Part shown: one piece after another, positions 43,298 through 55,328 of the stretch
How positions within the stretch are numbered: the stretch's first letter is position 1
How the letters are laid out: every line of letters starts with the position of its first letter
Assembly (NCBI GenBank): GCA_964425215.1
Contig: CAYRLW010000003.1
Coordinates: forward strand, 1-64,000
Source: CAYRLW01 sp964425215
GTDB lineage: Bacteria; Spirochaetota; Spirochaetia; Treponematales; Breznakiellaceae
DNA: 64,000 nt
Reading direction: 5' to 3'
Made by a program: the position numbers and the translations under genes
Notes under the pieces: generated by a model
What the model was told of the DNA's origin: nothing
Databases searched by the model: none
The model's input: the letters and a program-made list of their open reading frames with translations, nothing else

Positions 43298-43945
43298 TTA
43301 TTGAGCTTCCAAGACGATAGCGTTGCCGTCATGGTCGGCCGTTGTCCCCATGGGATCTTCCAGACGGTTCCCTAGGCTGTAGGTGCCGATTATTCTATAG
43401 GTTCCCTGGGCAGACATCTGTTGGCAGAAATCGTCCCGAGCCATGTTGAAGGAAATAAAAGAATGGGATATCCCGGGTTTTAGTTTTAACGCCTCGCGGC
43501 TAAAGGCCCCGACAAATAGGTAGGACCCATGCCAATAACAGGGGCCCATGATCCGGCCATGGTTGTTTGTTTCGTAAAATTCTTCGTTTGAGAAGGCAAG
43601 GGGAAGTTCTGGGGTTATCTGGTCGTACTTTTTCCCGTCAATAAATGCGGAGTAGTCGGCGGAATGTCCCAGTTTCTGCGTGTATCCACCCCGCTGGGCT
43701 TCCCTTTTTAGTCTTTCCACCGCTTCTTTCGGGGACCTGGAGAGCCGATCGATGATCACCACGTTGATAGGCTCGTTCAGAACCTTGCCCTGGTACTGCA
43801 CCCCAAGCCAGTGGGCAATTTCCCCTTTTTCATCGATCAGCCATTTGCCAATAACCGGTAGTTTTATATCATCACCCTGCCCATAGGCTGAAAAGGCCAC
43901 GGCCATATATAGGATGGTCATTATGGGTTTTATACCCTGTTTCAC
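43298..43945 (-). CDS. Secreted protein of unknown function
   Basis: A 215-residue protein with a signal peptide (IMTILYMAVAFSAYGQG, cleavage near residue 22). The mature part has PVIGKWLIDEKGEIAHWLGVQYQGK, INVVIIDRLSRSPKEAVERL and NNHGRIMGPCYWHGSYLFVGAFSREAL. The last two regions faintly recall LssY-like C-terminal domains, but I would not assign it. It starts with GTG preceded by AAAGGAA and lies 10 bases after the nrpR-like gene, so it is probably co-transcribed with that regulator. Its role in nitrogen metabolism, if any, is unknown. Confidence 0.65.
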   Translation of the reverse strand: MKQGIKPIMTILYMAVAFSAYGQGDDIKLPVIGKWLIDEKGEIAHWLGVQYQGKVLNEPINVVIIDRLSRSPKEAVERLKREAQRGGYTQKLGHSADYSAFIDGKKYDQITPELPLAFSNEEFYETNNHGRIMGPCYWHGSYLFVGAFSREALKLKPGISHSFISFNMARDDFCQQMSAQGTYRIIGTYSLGNRLEDPMGTTADHDGNAIVLEAQ

Positions 43946-43955
43946 GGAAATTCCT

Positions 43956-44960
43956 TTACCCTTTAAGCCGTTCCCGCATTTGGGAATAGGGGAAGAGCCG
44001 GTTGAATTCCATGTAACCCGCCAGGGCGTTATAGGTCACGGAAATACCGGACTCTTCAAAGACCGCCACGGGATTTAGGCCGCCGATGACGATAAGGCCG
44101 CAACTGCCTTCGTGAACCGGCACGTTCAGCACATCCCGGGAGGGGCGGCCGATTTTTAAAAATGCCCCAAGGCCGATATCCTGGAGCTGACGGGCTAAAT
44201 CCATGGCAAGCTGATAGCTCTCCCCTGGTATTTCCCGGAAACCGGCGCCGATTCTCCCGTTACCATCCCGGATAGACCCGAGATAATTGGTCATTTTGCC
44301 CCGAATAAAAAGCTGTAAGGGATCGATACTGGTGCCGTCGTAGCTGATAAGTTCCACAAATCGTACCGCCTGTCCCTGTTCCAACTGTAAGAGGCCGCTG
44401 AACAGGGACCGGGTGGGGATGCCGTATTTTAAAAAAACTCCATTCAGGGTGACCGAGCAGACGGTACAAAAACCGATGTGGCCCTCCGGAATGGTAAAGG
44501 TACCGATACGCTCCCCCGCATCTACCAGACTTACCAGGGTCCCCATGGCGTAGCCCAGGCTGAACACCTGCTCCACCAGGGGCAGGTACTGAATAAAATC
44601 ATCCTTCTTAATAATTGCCAGGTTGATGACCACGGTCCCCTTACGGCGGGGCAGGTCAAAATCCATGGTGTAGGTCATCTGGTCTATCCGGGTGGACATG
44701 TACCCCACCCGATGGATGAGCCGCTGTTCATCCAGGAGCGTGCGGCCCTTGTCGGTAATTTTGCGTCCCTGTTTGCCAATAGACTCGGTCAGGCCCTCCG
44801 CGTCAAAGCGCTGTAAATAAAGCCTGATGGTCCGCTCGCTCATCTCATAGCCCTTGTCTCTGAGTAGCGCCTCTATTTCGCCGCTACTTAGGGCCCGATC
44901 CGTTTCATCAAGGTTTACGAGAATTGCCAGCTCTTTAGCCTTTTGAGAATCCGCTTCCAT
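43956..44960 (-). CDS. NrpR-type nitrogen repressor
   Basis: A 334-residue regulator like archaeal NrpR. Residues 8-75 are a winged helix (LSSGEIEALLRDKGYEMSERTIRLYLQRFDAEGL). Residues 85-330 are one NRD/DUF128 effector domain (GTVVINLAIIKKDDF, EGHIGFCTVCSVTLNGVFLKYGIPT, CGLIVIGGLNPVAVFEE). Archaeal NrpR binds 2-oxoglutarate and represses nitrogen genes; it often has two effector domains, here one. The gene is divergent from glutamate dehydrogenase, which makes or uses 2-oxoglutarate. Two dyads with six-base spacers lie between them. I infer repression of gdhA that is relieved by 2-oxoglutarate. Confidence 0.87.
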   Translation of the reverse strand: MEADSQKAKELAILVNLDETDRALSSGEIEALLRDKGYEMSERTIRLYLQRFDAEGLTESIGKQGRKITDKGRTLLDEQRLIHRVGYMSTRIDQMTYTMDFDLPRRKGTVVINLAIIKKDDFIQYLPLVEQVFSLGYAMGTLVSLVDAGERIGTFTIPEGHIGFCTVCSVTLNGVFLKYGIPTRSLFSGLLQLEQGQAVRFVELISYDGTSIDPLQLFIRGKMTNYLGSIRDGNGRIGAGFREIPGESYQLAMDLARQLQDIGLGAFLKIGRPSRDVLNVPVHEGSCGLIVIGGLNPVAVFEESGISVTYNALAGYMEFNRLFPYSQMRERLKG

Positions 44961-45046
44961 AGGTCATAACTATAACGGGGAATAGGCTAGCATACAATAG
45001 AATAAATTTTAATTTCTATATTGACGTACCTATTAAATATATTTAG

Positions 45047-45052
45047 TATAAT
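45047..45052 (+). promoter_or_regulatory. Probable -10 element of gdhA
   Basis: A perfect TATAAT. TTGACG lies at 45021-45026 but the spacer is 20 bases, longer than ideal. Transcription would begin near 45059, just ahead of the two dyads. Confidence 0.5.
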
Positions 45053-45065
45053 TTAACACGCTTTA

Positions 45066-49090
<4,025 letters not shown>

Positions 49091-49137
49091 ACCCCCAGTG
49101 TAGCACGGAATTGGGGGGAATGGGGGGGGGAAGAATA

Positions 49138-49263
49138 ACTGACTACCGGGAACGAACCCTGAAAGATGTCATCACCCAGCTGGAACCGGGGTTGTTCAAA
49201 AAGGTTACGGGCCTTACGGTAAAGGAGTTTGAGCTCCTGGTGAGTCTAAGAACGTTATCTTGA
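49138..49263 (+). pseudogene. N-terminal remnant of an IS5-like transposase
   Basis: The frame reads DYRERTLKDVITQLEPGLF then KKVTGLTVKEFELLVSL, which matches the short helical start of IS5-type (DDE_Tnp_4) transposases, where F-x-x-L-T-G-L-x-x-x-E-F is typical. It stops after about 42 codons and no catalytic domain follows. It is a scar of a lost element. Confidence 0.5.
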
Positions 49264-49265
49264 TA

Positions 49266-49300
49266 TTTACAAATTGTCACTGCTATTGACAATTTGTAAA
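49266..49300. promoter_or_regulatory. Perfect 14-base inverted repeat before the ATPase gene
   Basis: TTTACAAATTGTCA pairs perfectly with TGACAATTTGTAAA around CTGCTAT. It lies 20 bases upstream of the DUF4143 ATPase start. It could be an operator or the end of the lost insertion sequence. Confidence 0.5.
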
Positions 49301-49319
49301 AACAGTCTAAGGTAGAGGT

Positions 49320-50495
49320 ATGACGCATTCAATTATTCCGCGGCGGGCAGAAGAGACCCTGCGGCGGCTTGAAAAGGGTTTTCCGGTGCTTTGTATCACC
49401 GGGCCTCGGCAATCGGGAAAGACTACCCTGGTTCGGACTGCGTATCCCAATAAGCCCTACCTTTCTCTAGAGGATCCTGACATGGCCCGGCTGGCCCGGG
49501 AAGATCCCCGGGGGCTTTTGGATACCTACCAGAATGGGCTTATCCTGGACGAGGTGCAGGCCGTACCGACCATTTTTAATTACCTTAAAACCGCTGTGGA
49601 TGCGGATCCCCGTCCGGGAAAGTACATTCTTACGGGATCACAACAGTTCAGGTTGATGGCTGGGGTCACCGAGTCCCTGGCAGGCCGGGCGGCATTCATC
49701 AACCTGCTTCCCTTCTCCTTAACAGAACTGGATGCTGTGGGAACGTTGCCCCCCGACCCCTTTGAGGCCATGGTTCGGGGTTTTTACCCGCCCCTGTACA
49801 ATCGGTACCTTATGCCCTATGATTGGTACACCAACTACATCGCCTCCTATGTGGAGCGGGATGTTCGATCGCTTCTGAATGTAAAGGACCTGGGACAATT
49901 CCAAACCTTTGTTAAAATGTGCGCCAGCCGGATTGGACAATTGCTCAACCTCAGTGGTCTTGCTCAAGATTGTGGTCTTTCCCACAATACGGCCCGCGCC
50001 TGGCTTTCGGTGCTTGAAACAAGCGGCATCGTCTATCTGTTACGGCCCTACCACGAGAATTTCGGCAAACGGTTGGTAAAAAGCCCTAAACTCTATTTTC
50101 TTGATACGGGTCTGGCTGCGCGGCTTTTAGGGATTAGAACCGCAGAGGAGCTTTTTTTGCATCCCCATCGGGGAAATCTTTTTGAGTCATTAGTGATTGC
50201 GGAGCTTTTGAAGGCCCGATACGCCGAAGGCCAGGATGGGGATATCTACTTTTGGCGGGATAATGGGGGCACCGAAATCGATATTATATTTGAAGAGGGG
50301 CTGAAACGAAGGGCTATAGAGGTTAAGTCTGGTAAGACCTTTACGCCGGAACATGCCTCGGGGCTCGAAGTATGGATGCGTTACTCCGGAGCTTCTGTTG
50401 ATGAATGTAGTGTTGTGTACGCAGGAGATAGGGCTTTGCAATGGCGGGGCTCGCGCCTTATTCCATGGAACCGGATAAGCGAAAGCATCGCATAA
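49320..50495 (+). CDS. AAA-type ATPase with DUF4143
   Basis: A 391-residue protein of a common but unassigned family. Walker A is CITGPRQSGKTTLV near residues 25-38, Walker B is GLILDEVQAVP, and the sensor is YILTGSQQF. The C-terminal DUF4143 has YFLDTGLAARLLG, then a nuclease-like GTEIDIIFEEGLKRRAIEVKSGKTF, which carries the D-E-K pattern of PD-(D/E)XK folds. Such genes are often found near mobile DNA and toxin-antitoxin genes, as here. No partner gene is evident. Confidence 0.88.
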   Translation: MTHSIIPRRAEETLRRLEKGFPVLCITGPRQSGKTTLVRTAYPNKPYLSLEDPDMARLAREDPRGLLDTYQNGLILDEVQAVPTIFNYLKTAVDADPRPGKYILTGSQQFRLMAGVTESLAGRAAFINLLPFSLTELDAVGTLPPDPFEAMVRGFYPPLYNRYLMPYDWYTNYIASYVERDVRSLLNVKDLGQFQTFVKMCASRIGQLLNLSGLAQDCGLSHNTARAWLSVLETSGIVYLLRPYHENFGKRLVKSPKLYFLDTGLAARLLGIRTAEELFLHPHRGNLFESLVIAELLKARYAEGQDGDIYFWRDNGGTEIDIIFEEGLKRRAIEVKSGKTFTPEHASGLEVWMRYSGASVDECSVVYAGDRALQWRGSRLIPWNRISESIA

Positions 50496-50511
50496 CGCTT
50501 ACGATTTGCTA

Positions 50512-50624
50512 CCTGTTCTGCCTGCGCCGTCTTCGCTGTCTATTTGCCCTTTGCCGCTTGCTCGGCTCCCTGTTCCGTCTGCGGCTGTATTCGCTGTTTA
50601 TGTGTCTTTTGCCGCTTGTTCGCT
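50512..50624. repeat. Degenerate 57-base tandem duplication
   Basis: CCTGTTCTGCCTGCGCCGTC (50512 on) and CCTGTTCCGTCTGCGGCTGT (50569 on) begin two units that both run through TCGCTGT and end in TTGCCGCTTG. The second unit contains the stop codon and last codons of the Uma2 gene, so the duplication arose from or into that gene's 3' end. Confidence 0.65.
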
Positions 50625-51260
50625 CTTCATTGTTATCTGCGGTCCCTGGGCTTCCATGTCTACCTTGAGTGTCATTCCTTGGAAGATGGCCGCTTCGGCC
50701 CCTTCGTTCAGAAAGGCTGGACGGGGGAGGCCATAACGGCCCTGGTCCAGCACATAGCGGAAGACCTCCAGGGTCTCCGGGTTGGCTACCCAGTATTCAC
50801 GGACTCCCCTGGATTCATAGAGGACCTTCTTTTCACTCTGGTCCCGCATGGCTGTGGTGGGCGAAAGGATTTCTATAATAAAGTCCGGAGACCCCCGGAT
50901 CCCCTCATCAATTAACTTATTTTGATCGCAGACCACCATCAGGTCCGGCTGAAGGACCAGATCGCAGTCCTCCAGGGACTCATCCCCTTCTACAAGGAAC
51001 ACATCCAGGGGTGCCAGGTAGACCTGGCAGGGTTTGCCTTCTAAATAGCGTGAAATTTGTTTGTAGAGATTGCCCAGCAATTCCTGGTGGCGCCGGCGTG
51101 GGGCAGGGCTCATCATAACGGGCTGTCCATACCAGAGTTCACAGCGGAAATCCTCGCCCCAGGTTTTATAGTCCCGGTAGGTATAGTGGGTCTTTTCGTG
51201 TACCAATTCTTTTACCGGTTCTTTTAAAGGATTTGTGCCGGGGATATAAGCTGAACCCAT
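50598..51260 (-). CDS. Uma2-family (DUF820) nuclease-fold protein
   Basis: A 220-residue protein of the Uma2/DUF820 family, with a PD-(D/E)XK nuclease fold of unknown role. The motif is VLQPDLMVVCDQNKLIDEGIRGSPDFIIEILSPTT followed by EKKVLYESRGVREYWVANPE. Expansion of this family is best known in cyanobacteria, but single genes are widespread. Its C-terminal tail (MKSEQAAKDT) lies in a tandem duplication and may be new. A good ribosome site is not obvious. It has no linked partner. Confidence 0.85.
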   Translation of the reverse strand: MGSAYIPGTNPLKEPVKELVHEKTHYTYRDYKTWGEDFRCELWYGQPVMMSPAPRRRHQELLGNLYKQISRYLEGKPCQVYLAPLDVFLVEGDESLEDCDLVLQPDLMVVCDQNKLIDEGIRGSPDFIIEILSPTTAMRDQSEKKVLYESRGVREYWVANPETLEVFRYVLDQGRYGLPRPAFLNEGAEAAIFQGMTLKVDMEAQGPQITMKSEQAAKDT

Positions 51261-51335
51261 GACTAGCCTCCGTGAAAGCGGGTGTACTCCTTAAGTATAC
51301 CCTGGGACTTGAGGGGCGACAAGGGAAGGTAAAAT

Positions 51336-52574
51336 TTAACTGTTTTCTCTGAAAAGGATATTCATTTTTTCCTGGTCGATAATTTTTCCATGGCTGATGA
51401 CGACCGCTGGGTGTTCGTGAAAGCGGAGGGCTTCCAGTACGTTGGGTTGGTCAAGGATAACTAAATGAGCGGTTTTTCCGATAGTTAACCCATAGTCTTC
51501 GATCCCCATGCATTGAGCCGCGTTTAGGGTTACCATGTCGTAGAGGGTTTCCATGTCTTCGCCGGTGGTGTACCAGAGCAAATGGGAGTTCAGGAAGGCG
51601 ACTTCCAACATGTTGTTGCGTCCATAGGGATAGTATGCGTCCGAAATGTCATCCTGACCAAGGCAGACGAGTACCCCTTCTTCTTGCAGTTCCCGTACCC
51701 GTGCATGGAGTGGTCCCGTATGGGGATCGGAAACCAGGCCCATTCGGGCTTCTTTGAGAAGATGGGTAAGTTTTTGTAGGTAAGGTTTGGGATAGAGGGC
51801 CATGGCTCGGGCATGATGGGCAAGGGCGCGGCCTTGCCACCCTGTTTTAATGGTTTCAAGGGCCATTACTTCCAGGGATCGTAATCCATTATCCCCCGCA
51901 TCATCCACCAGCATAGAAACGGGTTTATTAAACTCTCGGGCAATATCAAAACAGATTCGTATATGCTCAGCTATTTCGGTATCGGTATATTCAATCCATG
52001 GAATACCGCCGACCACATCACAGCCAAGCTTCATCGCTTCACGTAAATATTTCTCGGCTCCGGCTTCACGAATAAGGCCATCCTGCGCAAAAGCTACCAC
52101 TTGAAGTTCCACGATGTCTTTGAATTCTTCCCGAGCTTTGAGTAGAGCTTTTACTCCTTCCAATTTGGCTTTGGAATCCACATCGGCAAAAGCTCGAATA
52201 TGGGTACAACCGTAGCGTCCAGCCAGGGCGATCGCTTTCCGTACATTTTTGATGATCCATCGTTCATCGTACTGTTCCTTGACCTTCGCGGCCCCTTCGA
52301 TGGCAGTCATTGCTTTACCCATATCGGATCCGTGATAATTCTTCAGAGCCTCTTCGTTCATCATCATCAACGTGTAAACCTTGCACAGGTGCAAGTGGGC
52401 ATTCACAAAGGATTCGGTAACTAGCTTCCCTGCCGCGTCAATTTCTCTGGGAGCCCTGGCTGAAATTTTAGCATCGATAGCCGTAATTTTCCCATCGGTG
52501 ATTCCCATATCAACGTGGTTTTTATTTCGGAGTACCGCGTTTCGAATGATTAGATCGTAGCTTTCTGCCATCAT
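51336..52574 (-). CDS. Cytosine deaminase-like amidohydrolase
   Basis: A 412-residue metal-dependent deaminase or hydrolase of the amidohydrolase superfamily, closest to CodA. The first metal site is ESFVNAHLHLCK near residue 60, the later His is in ALAHHARAMALYP, and the catalytic Asp is in VLVCLGQDDISDAYYPYG, where CodA has a D-x-x-x-D pattern. The C-terminal strand IGKTAHLVILDQPNVLEAL closes the beta-sandwich. It may deaminate cytosine or a related ring amide. GAGGG precedes two adjacent ATG codons. It is a single gene. Confidence 0.82.
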   Translation of the reverse strand: MMAESYDLIIRNAVLRNKNHVDMGITDGKITAIDAKISARAPREIDAAGKLVTESFVNAHLHLCKVYTLMMMNEEALKNYHGSDMGKAMTAIEGAAKVKEQYDERWIIKNVRKAIALAGRYGCTHIRAFADVDSKAKLEGVKALLKAREEFKDIVELQVVAFAQDGLIREAGAEKYLREAMKLGCDVVGGIPWIEYTDTEIAEHIRICFDIAREFNKPVSMLVDDAGDNGLRSLEVMALETIKTGWQGRALAHHARAMALYPKPYLQKLTHLLKEARMGLVSDPHTGPLHARVRELQEEGVLVCLGQDDISDAYYPYGRNNMLEVAFLNSHLLWYTTGEDMETLYDMVTLNAAQCMGIEDYGLTIGKTAHLVILDQPNVLEALRFHEHPAVVISHGKIIDQEKMNILFRENS

Positions 52575-52682
52575 AATCCCTCTTTAAAAAATGATTTTTC
52601 TTCCGATAGATAAGGATCAAATTAATACGATGCGTATCAGCGATGGTTACGCTTTGCTTCCCTGTCTGTTCGGATCCCCCCA

Positions 52683-53864
52683 TCAATCATTTCGATGCAT
52701 TCCCTGCTCAATGTCGGTCCTGCGGGCGTCTACGGTGATCCGGATTTTAGGCGGTAAGGATTCCGCTTCGACGACATAAACGATGAGGCCCAGATCGGTT
52801 TCGGCTCGGACGTCCTGGGATTGGGTATTCTGATCTTGGGAAAACGAAAGGTCCGAATGTTTCAGTTGTTCGTCCAGTCGCAAATCCGTGGCCACCGCGT
52901 CGGCGCGAATGGTCAGCTGGATCCGTCCAGTCCTCTTTGCTCCGCTTCGGTCTAAAAATTCAAAAGAATAATCAGCCTTAGCTTGTCCGGACGCGTCGAG
53001 GGTAAAGGTTTGGGTTTTTGAAAAGGGATACTGAAGATGGTACAGCTGATCGTTGAAATGACTACTCTTATCGGTTACCACCACTCGTTTCCCCGGGGGG
53101 ACCAGGACGGTTTCCTTCCACGGGGCAAAGGTGATCTCGGGAGTTTTTACTACCCCGAAATCCCTGCCCAGGTCAGTGGAAACATCGTGGGGCCCCGGTT
53201 CCAGGTTGTCGATCACGAAGGGAAGGCGATGGTCGCCGGTGGTGTACCCGATAAAGTTCCCGTCCAACAGGATTTTAGCGTCGATCAGGGGAGAAAAGAG
53301 CGCGATGGTCCCCGGGGTCTCGTCTCGAAGCTTTAAAATAGAACGGTTTTTCCCGTCTTCTTGAAGTTTGGGCCGCTGGCCGGTTAACCGTTCGACGATT
53401 CTTTCGACAAGAGCGTGGATCGTGTTTTCCGTGGAGCCGGTATCCGCGAAAGAAAAGACCCTCGTGGTAGCCGTATCCACGATTTTAAAGGTAAGGCGCA
53501 AGTCGGCGCCGACGAGCACATAATTCCCCGCGAGAATATAATCCGAACCAACGATGCCCTCGGAGAGTTTTGTCGGATTGGCCGCCAAAGCGGAGAGAGA
53601 TAGCTCCCGTTCCCGGAGGGTAGCGTCCAGCGCCGAACGATCCACCACCTCCACCGAACCGACGTTGGAAAGATCGTACAACACAATCCCGTTGATGATG
53701 GCCCCCACGTAGTCGTACCGAGGATCGCTGGTTTGATTTTCCGGGGTTAAAACCGCCAGTCGGGGTCCGATCGCGGAAAGGGGACTGGAATTCATTAAAG
53801 CAAGACCCATAATCGCCCATCGCGCGATCAAGGACAGCCGGACGGATACTCTGTTGAAAATCAT
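52683..53864 (-). CDS. Secreted CsgG/FlgO-like protein with a PEGA-type domain
   Basis: A 393-residue exported protein. A signal peptide lies near residues 14-32 (ARWAIMGLALMNSSPLSA). Residues 35-165 resemble FlgO/CsgG-like N-domains (LAVLTPENQTSDPRYDYVGAIINGIVLYDLSNVGSVEVVDRSALDATLRERELS). About 185-235 looks like a PEGA fold (DAKILLDGNFIGYTTGDHRLPFVIDNLEPGPHDV). The rest is beta-rich and unassigned. In spirochaetes such proteins are thought to sit in the periplasm or on the outer membrane; the role here is unknown. Confidence 0.68.
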   Translation of the reverse strand: MIFNRVSVRLSLIARWAIMGLALMNSSPLSAIGPRLAVLTPENQTSDPRYDYVGAIINGIVLYDLSNVGSVEVVDRSALDATLRERELSLSALAANPTKLSEGIVGSDYILAGNYVLVGADLRLTFKIVDTATTRVFSFADTGSTENTIHALVERIVERLTGQRPKLQEDGKNRSILKLRDETPGTIALFSPLIDAKILLDGNFIGYTTGDHRLPFVIDNLEPGPHDVSTDLGRDFGVVKTPEITFAPWKETVLVPPGKRVVVTDKSSHFNDQLYHLQYPFSKTQTFTLDASGQAKADYSFEFLDRSGAKRTGRIQLTIRADAVATDLRLDEQLKHSDLSFSQDQNTQSQDVRAETDLGLIVYVVEAESLPPKIRITVDARRTDIEQGMHRND

Positions 53865-53895
53865 AGCATAAGTCTAAACCATATCGGAATTAAAT

Positions 53896-53920
53896 CCAGG
53901 GTTAAGGTTCAAAACCCTGG
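53896..53920. other. Stem-loop between divergent genes
   Basis: CCAGGGTT pairs with AACCCTGG over a nine-base loop. It lies behind the start of the CsgG-like gene in the gap 53865-54075, followed by TTCTTTCAAAACC, which recalls the hairpin repeats. Function is not clear. Confidence 0.35.
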
Positions 53921-54075
53921 GCTCCTCTCTCTAATTCTTTCAAAACCTTTAGCGTTTGGACGGCGTCGGATAATAAAATTGGACAGGGCCTTATGCAACG
54001 GGTTGTGAAATTTTATCAAAAATCCGCTACAATCCAGGGCTATACGGATATCGGTATATCGGTGGGAGGAACGCT

Positions 54076-55197
54076 TTGAACCAAAAAATGGACGGGATGA
54101 ACTACGCTCCGGTTTTCCAGGGGACGCCCCGTCCGGTGTGTGAAAAAAACGAATTTCCCTTCGCGGTTATCGGGCTTGACCATGGGCATATATTCGGGAT
54201 GTGCAACGGTTTGCTGGAAGCGGGGGGAACGCTGACCTACGTATACGACCGGGACCGTGATAAGGTTCAGGATTTTATTAAAAAATACCCCCAGGCTGTC
54301 CCGGTGGAAAGGGTAGAGGAAATTCTGGACGATCCTTCCGTTACACTTGTCGCTAGCGCGATCCGTCCCTTCGAACGGGCGGCTTTGGGCATCCGCGCGA
54401 TGGAGAAGGGCAAGCATTTTTTCGCCGATAAGCCGGGTATGCTGACCCTTGACCAGATCGACGGGGTTCAAAACGCCTGCGCGAGGACGGGGAAAAAGTA
54501 CGGGGTTTACTTCAGCGAGCGCCTCCATGTGGAGGGAGCGGTTTTTGCGGAACAGCTTATCCGCGATGGCGCCATAGGACGGGTTCTGCACGTGACGATC
54601 CTGGCCCCCCATCGGCTGAACAAGCAGACCCGGGCCCCATGGTTTTTTGAGCAAGACCAGAACGGCGGAATTATCACGGATATAGGGAGCCATCAGGTTG
54701 AGCAGTTCCTTACGTACAGCGGGGCACGGTCCGCCAAGGTTCTGCATAGCACCCTGGCGAACTACGCGAACCGGGATAAACCCAATTTTTACGATTATGG
54801 GGATGGAAACCTGCTTGCGGACAACGGTGCGACCTGCTATTTTCGGGTGGATTGGTTTACCCCCGCCGGATTAGGAGCCTGGGGCGACGGCCGTGTTTTT
54901 ATTATCGGAACCGAAGGTACCATTGAAATTCGTAAATACATCGATATAGCCAATTCTCCCGTGGGGGACCATGTGTTCCTGGTTGACAGGAAGGGAGAGC
55001 GAAAGTACGAAGTAAACGGGAAAATCGGCTTCCCCTTTTTCGGCGCCTTTATACGGGATTGTTTGGACGGTACGGAAACGGCCATATCCCAAACCCATAT
55101 TTTCGAAGCCATGCGGGTGACCATTATCGCCCAAGCCGAGGCGCAATTGCTTGATGTCCCTGTACCCGCCATAAAGACCCCTACGGCCTCGATATAA
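54076..55197 (+). CDS. Gfo/Idh/MocA-family oxidoreductase
   Basis: A 373-residue NAD(P)-dependent sugar oxidoreductase. The Rossmann start is FAVIGLDHGHIFGMCNGLLEAGG, unusual in having His residues where most have Gly-rich turns. The catalytic region is KGKHFFADKPG, and GGIITDIGSHQVEQFLTYSG is the substrate side. A TTG at 54076 with GGGAGG six bases ahead is a better start than the internal ATG. It stands just upstream of a ROK regulator and a CUT1 importer, so it may act on the same sugar. The substrate is unknown. Confidence 0.87.
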   Translation: MNQKMDGMNYAPVFQGTPRPVCEKNEFPFAVIGLDHGHIFGMCNGLLEAGGTLTYVYDRDRDKVQDFIKKYPQAVPVERVEEILDDPSVTLVASAIRPFERAALGIRAMEKGKHFFADKPGMLTLDQIDGVQNACARTGKKYGVYFSERLHVEGAVFAEQLIRDGAIGRVLHVTILAPHRLNKQTRAPWFFEQDQNGGIITDIGSHQVEQFLTYSGARSAKVLHSTLANYANRDKPNFYDYGDGNLLADNGATCYFRVDWFTPAGLGAWGDGRVFIIGTEGTIEIRKYIDIANSPVGDHVFLVDRKGERKYEVNGKIGFPFFGAFIRDCLDGTETAISQTHIFEAMRVTIIAQAEAQLLDVPVPAIKTPTASI

Positions 55198-55255
55198 GCA
55201 GAGTCGTCGGCTACCGACACGTTCACCCCGTAGGATTTCTGTTAAGCGAAATTTC

Positions 55256-55303
55256 TTGACAGGGTGAAAACCCCGGTATATAATTAACTAAGTTTCTTAA
55301 TTA
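55256..55303 (+). promoter_or_regulatory. Strong promoter with a dyad, before the ROK gene
   Basis: TTGACA (55256-55261) and TATAAT (55279-55284) are perfect and 17 bases apart. Directly after the -10 lies TAACTAAG-TTT-CTTAATTA (55285-55303), an imperfect dyad over the start site. It is a likely operator for the ROK repressor. Confidence 0.8.
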
Positions 55304-55328
55304 TAGTTTTGATATATCGGGAGTTTCC

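Noticed and set aside
52591..52779. Small plus-strand frame at the end of the CsgG-like gene
   Set aside because: It overlaps the 3' end of a clear gene and has no family resemblance.
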